Shown here: piece after piece, positions 63,778 to 64,000 of the stretch | Numbering within the stretch: the stretch's first letter is position 1 | How the letters are laid out: each line of letters starts with the position of its first letter | Translations under genes and position numbers: made by a program | Source of the DNA: an uncultured Erythrobacter sp. | GTDB lineage: Bacteria; Pseudomonadota; Alphaproteobacteria; Sphingomonadales; Sphingomonadaceae | Length of the DNA: 64,000 nt | Direction: 5' to 3' | Assembly (NCBI RefSeq): GCF_947497915.1 | Contig: NZ_CANMIJ010000002.1 | Span: 496,001-560,000 of the forward strand | Notes under the pieces: model-generated | Told to the model about the DNA's origin: nothing | Databases searched by the model: none | Seen by the model: only the letters and a program-made list of their open reading frames with translations

Positions 63778-64000
63778 AGCGTTTTCTGCCTTCCAGCCTG
63801 CTTGGTCAGGTTATGCTGGTGCTCGCCATCGGCCTGCTTGCAGCGCAAACCATTTCTGCTGTGCTGCTATACCGCGCATCGGAAGACCGCCGCGAAACCG
63901 CCATTGTCAGCTCGATTGCATTCCGCCTGATTGCCGACGGCGTGCGTGCAAGCGGCCCCCGATCAGAACGGCGCACACGGCTGGAGGCGCTCCGCCGTGA
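63774..64000 (+). CDS. Sensor histidine kinase (N-terminal part, runs off the window)
   Basis: The first 75 codons start MKRFLPSSLLGQVMLVLAIG, with one transmembrane helix (about residues 9-30), then a probable periplasmic segment rich in Arg. The kinase core is outside the window; the call rests on the ATGA overlap with the OmpR-type regulator and the typical N-terminus. It probably senses an envelope signal. Confidence 0.8.
   Translation, partial: MKRFLPSSLLGQVMLVLAIGLLAAQTISAVLLYRASEDRRETAIVSSIAFRLIADGVRASGPRSERRTRLEALRR

Overview
The window reads as ordinary, tightly packed chromosome from a high-GC alphaproteobacterium, most likely a sphingomonad of the Erythrobacter/Altererythrobacter type. 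That placement is an inference. It rests on the style of the NrdA, GyrB, GlnD and GuaA proteins, a large TonB-dependent receptor, Pho boxes built on GTCAC, a cluster of GANTC (CcrM-type) sites, and many TGATG/ATGA stop-start overlaps. I see no tRNA, rRNA, insertion sequence, phage or CRISPR array.

Layout. 1-845 is the 5' part of nrdA on the minus strand, with a long upstream region holding an NrdR-like box. 1471-9819 holds an alpha/beta hydrolase, a TraB/GumN relative, nadB, an MBL-fold lipoprotein, a lone ABC ATPase, a CHCC zinc-finger protein and several small secreted or lipoprotein genes. 9907-15116 holds hypothetical envelope proteins, a nitronate-monooxygenase-like flavoprotein, and an EamA transporter flanked by two paralogous small membrane proteins. 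15192-19864 runs on the minus strand as guaA, a YdjM-like membrane protein, an endonuclease III-like glycosylase and an SGNH-fused acyltransferase. 20360-28776 holds an acyl-CoA synthetase, gyrB, an AI-2E-type permease, a membrane metalloprotease, a TetR regulator and a PlsC-like acyltransferase. 28863-32523 holds a second small HExxH membrane protein and the leucine-catabolic pair ivd and mccB, with an unknown 92-aa gene wedged between them.

32682-36617 holds an HWE histidine kinase and a betaine/choline-type ABC importer whose permease and binding protein are fused. 36622-41331 holds a MidA-family methyltransferase with a huge Lys/Ala/Glu helix, lgt, and a second acyl-CoA synthetase. 41348-46572 is glnD and a TonB receptor. 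46629-50778 holds yggS with a coupled unknown gene, a ThiE/TenI-like protein and ftsK. 50934-53890 is a coupled three-gene envelope set: outer-membrane barrel, 7TM protein and RimK-like ATP-grasp ligase. 53901-56400 is a phosphate-scavenging pair, pstS and a porin, each with its own Pho box. 56518-61923 holds a thioesterase, a prolyl oligopeptidase, an M24 peptidase, and a VOC/cupin pair. 62069-64000 is an EF-hand protein behind a structured leader, then an OmpR-type regulator and the start of its kinase.

The items I would look at first are the methyltransferase with the 270-residue charged helix (36622-38643), the ATP-grasp/7TM/barrel operon (50934-53890), the nested RNA structure before the EF-hand gene (62069-62196), and the Pho-box pair (55017-55034, 56442-56481).
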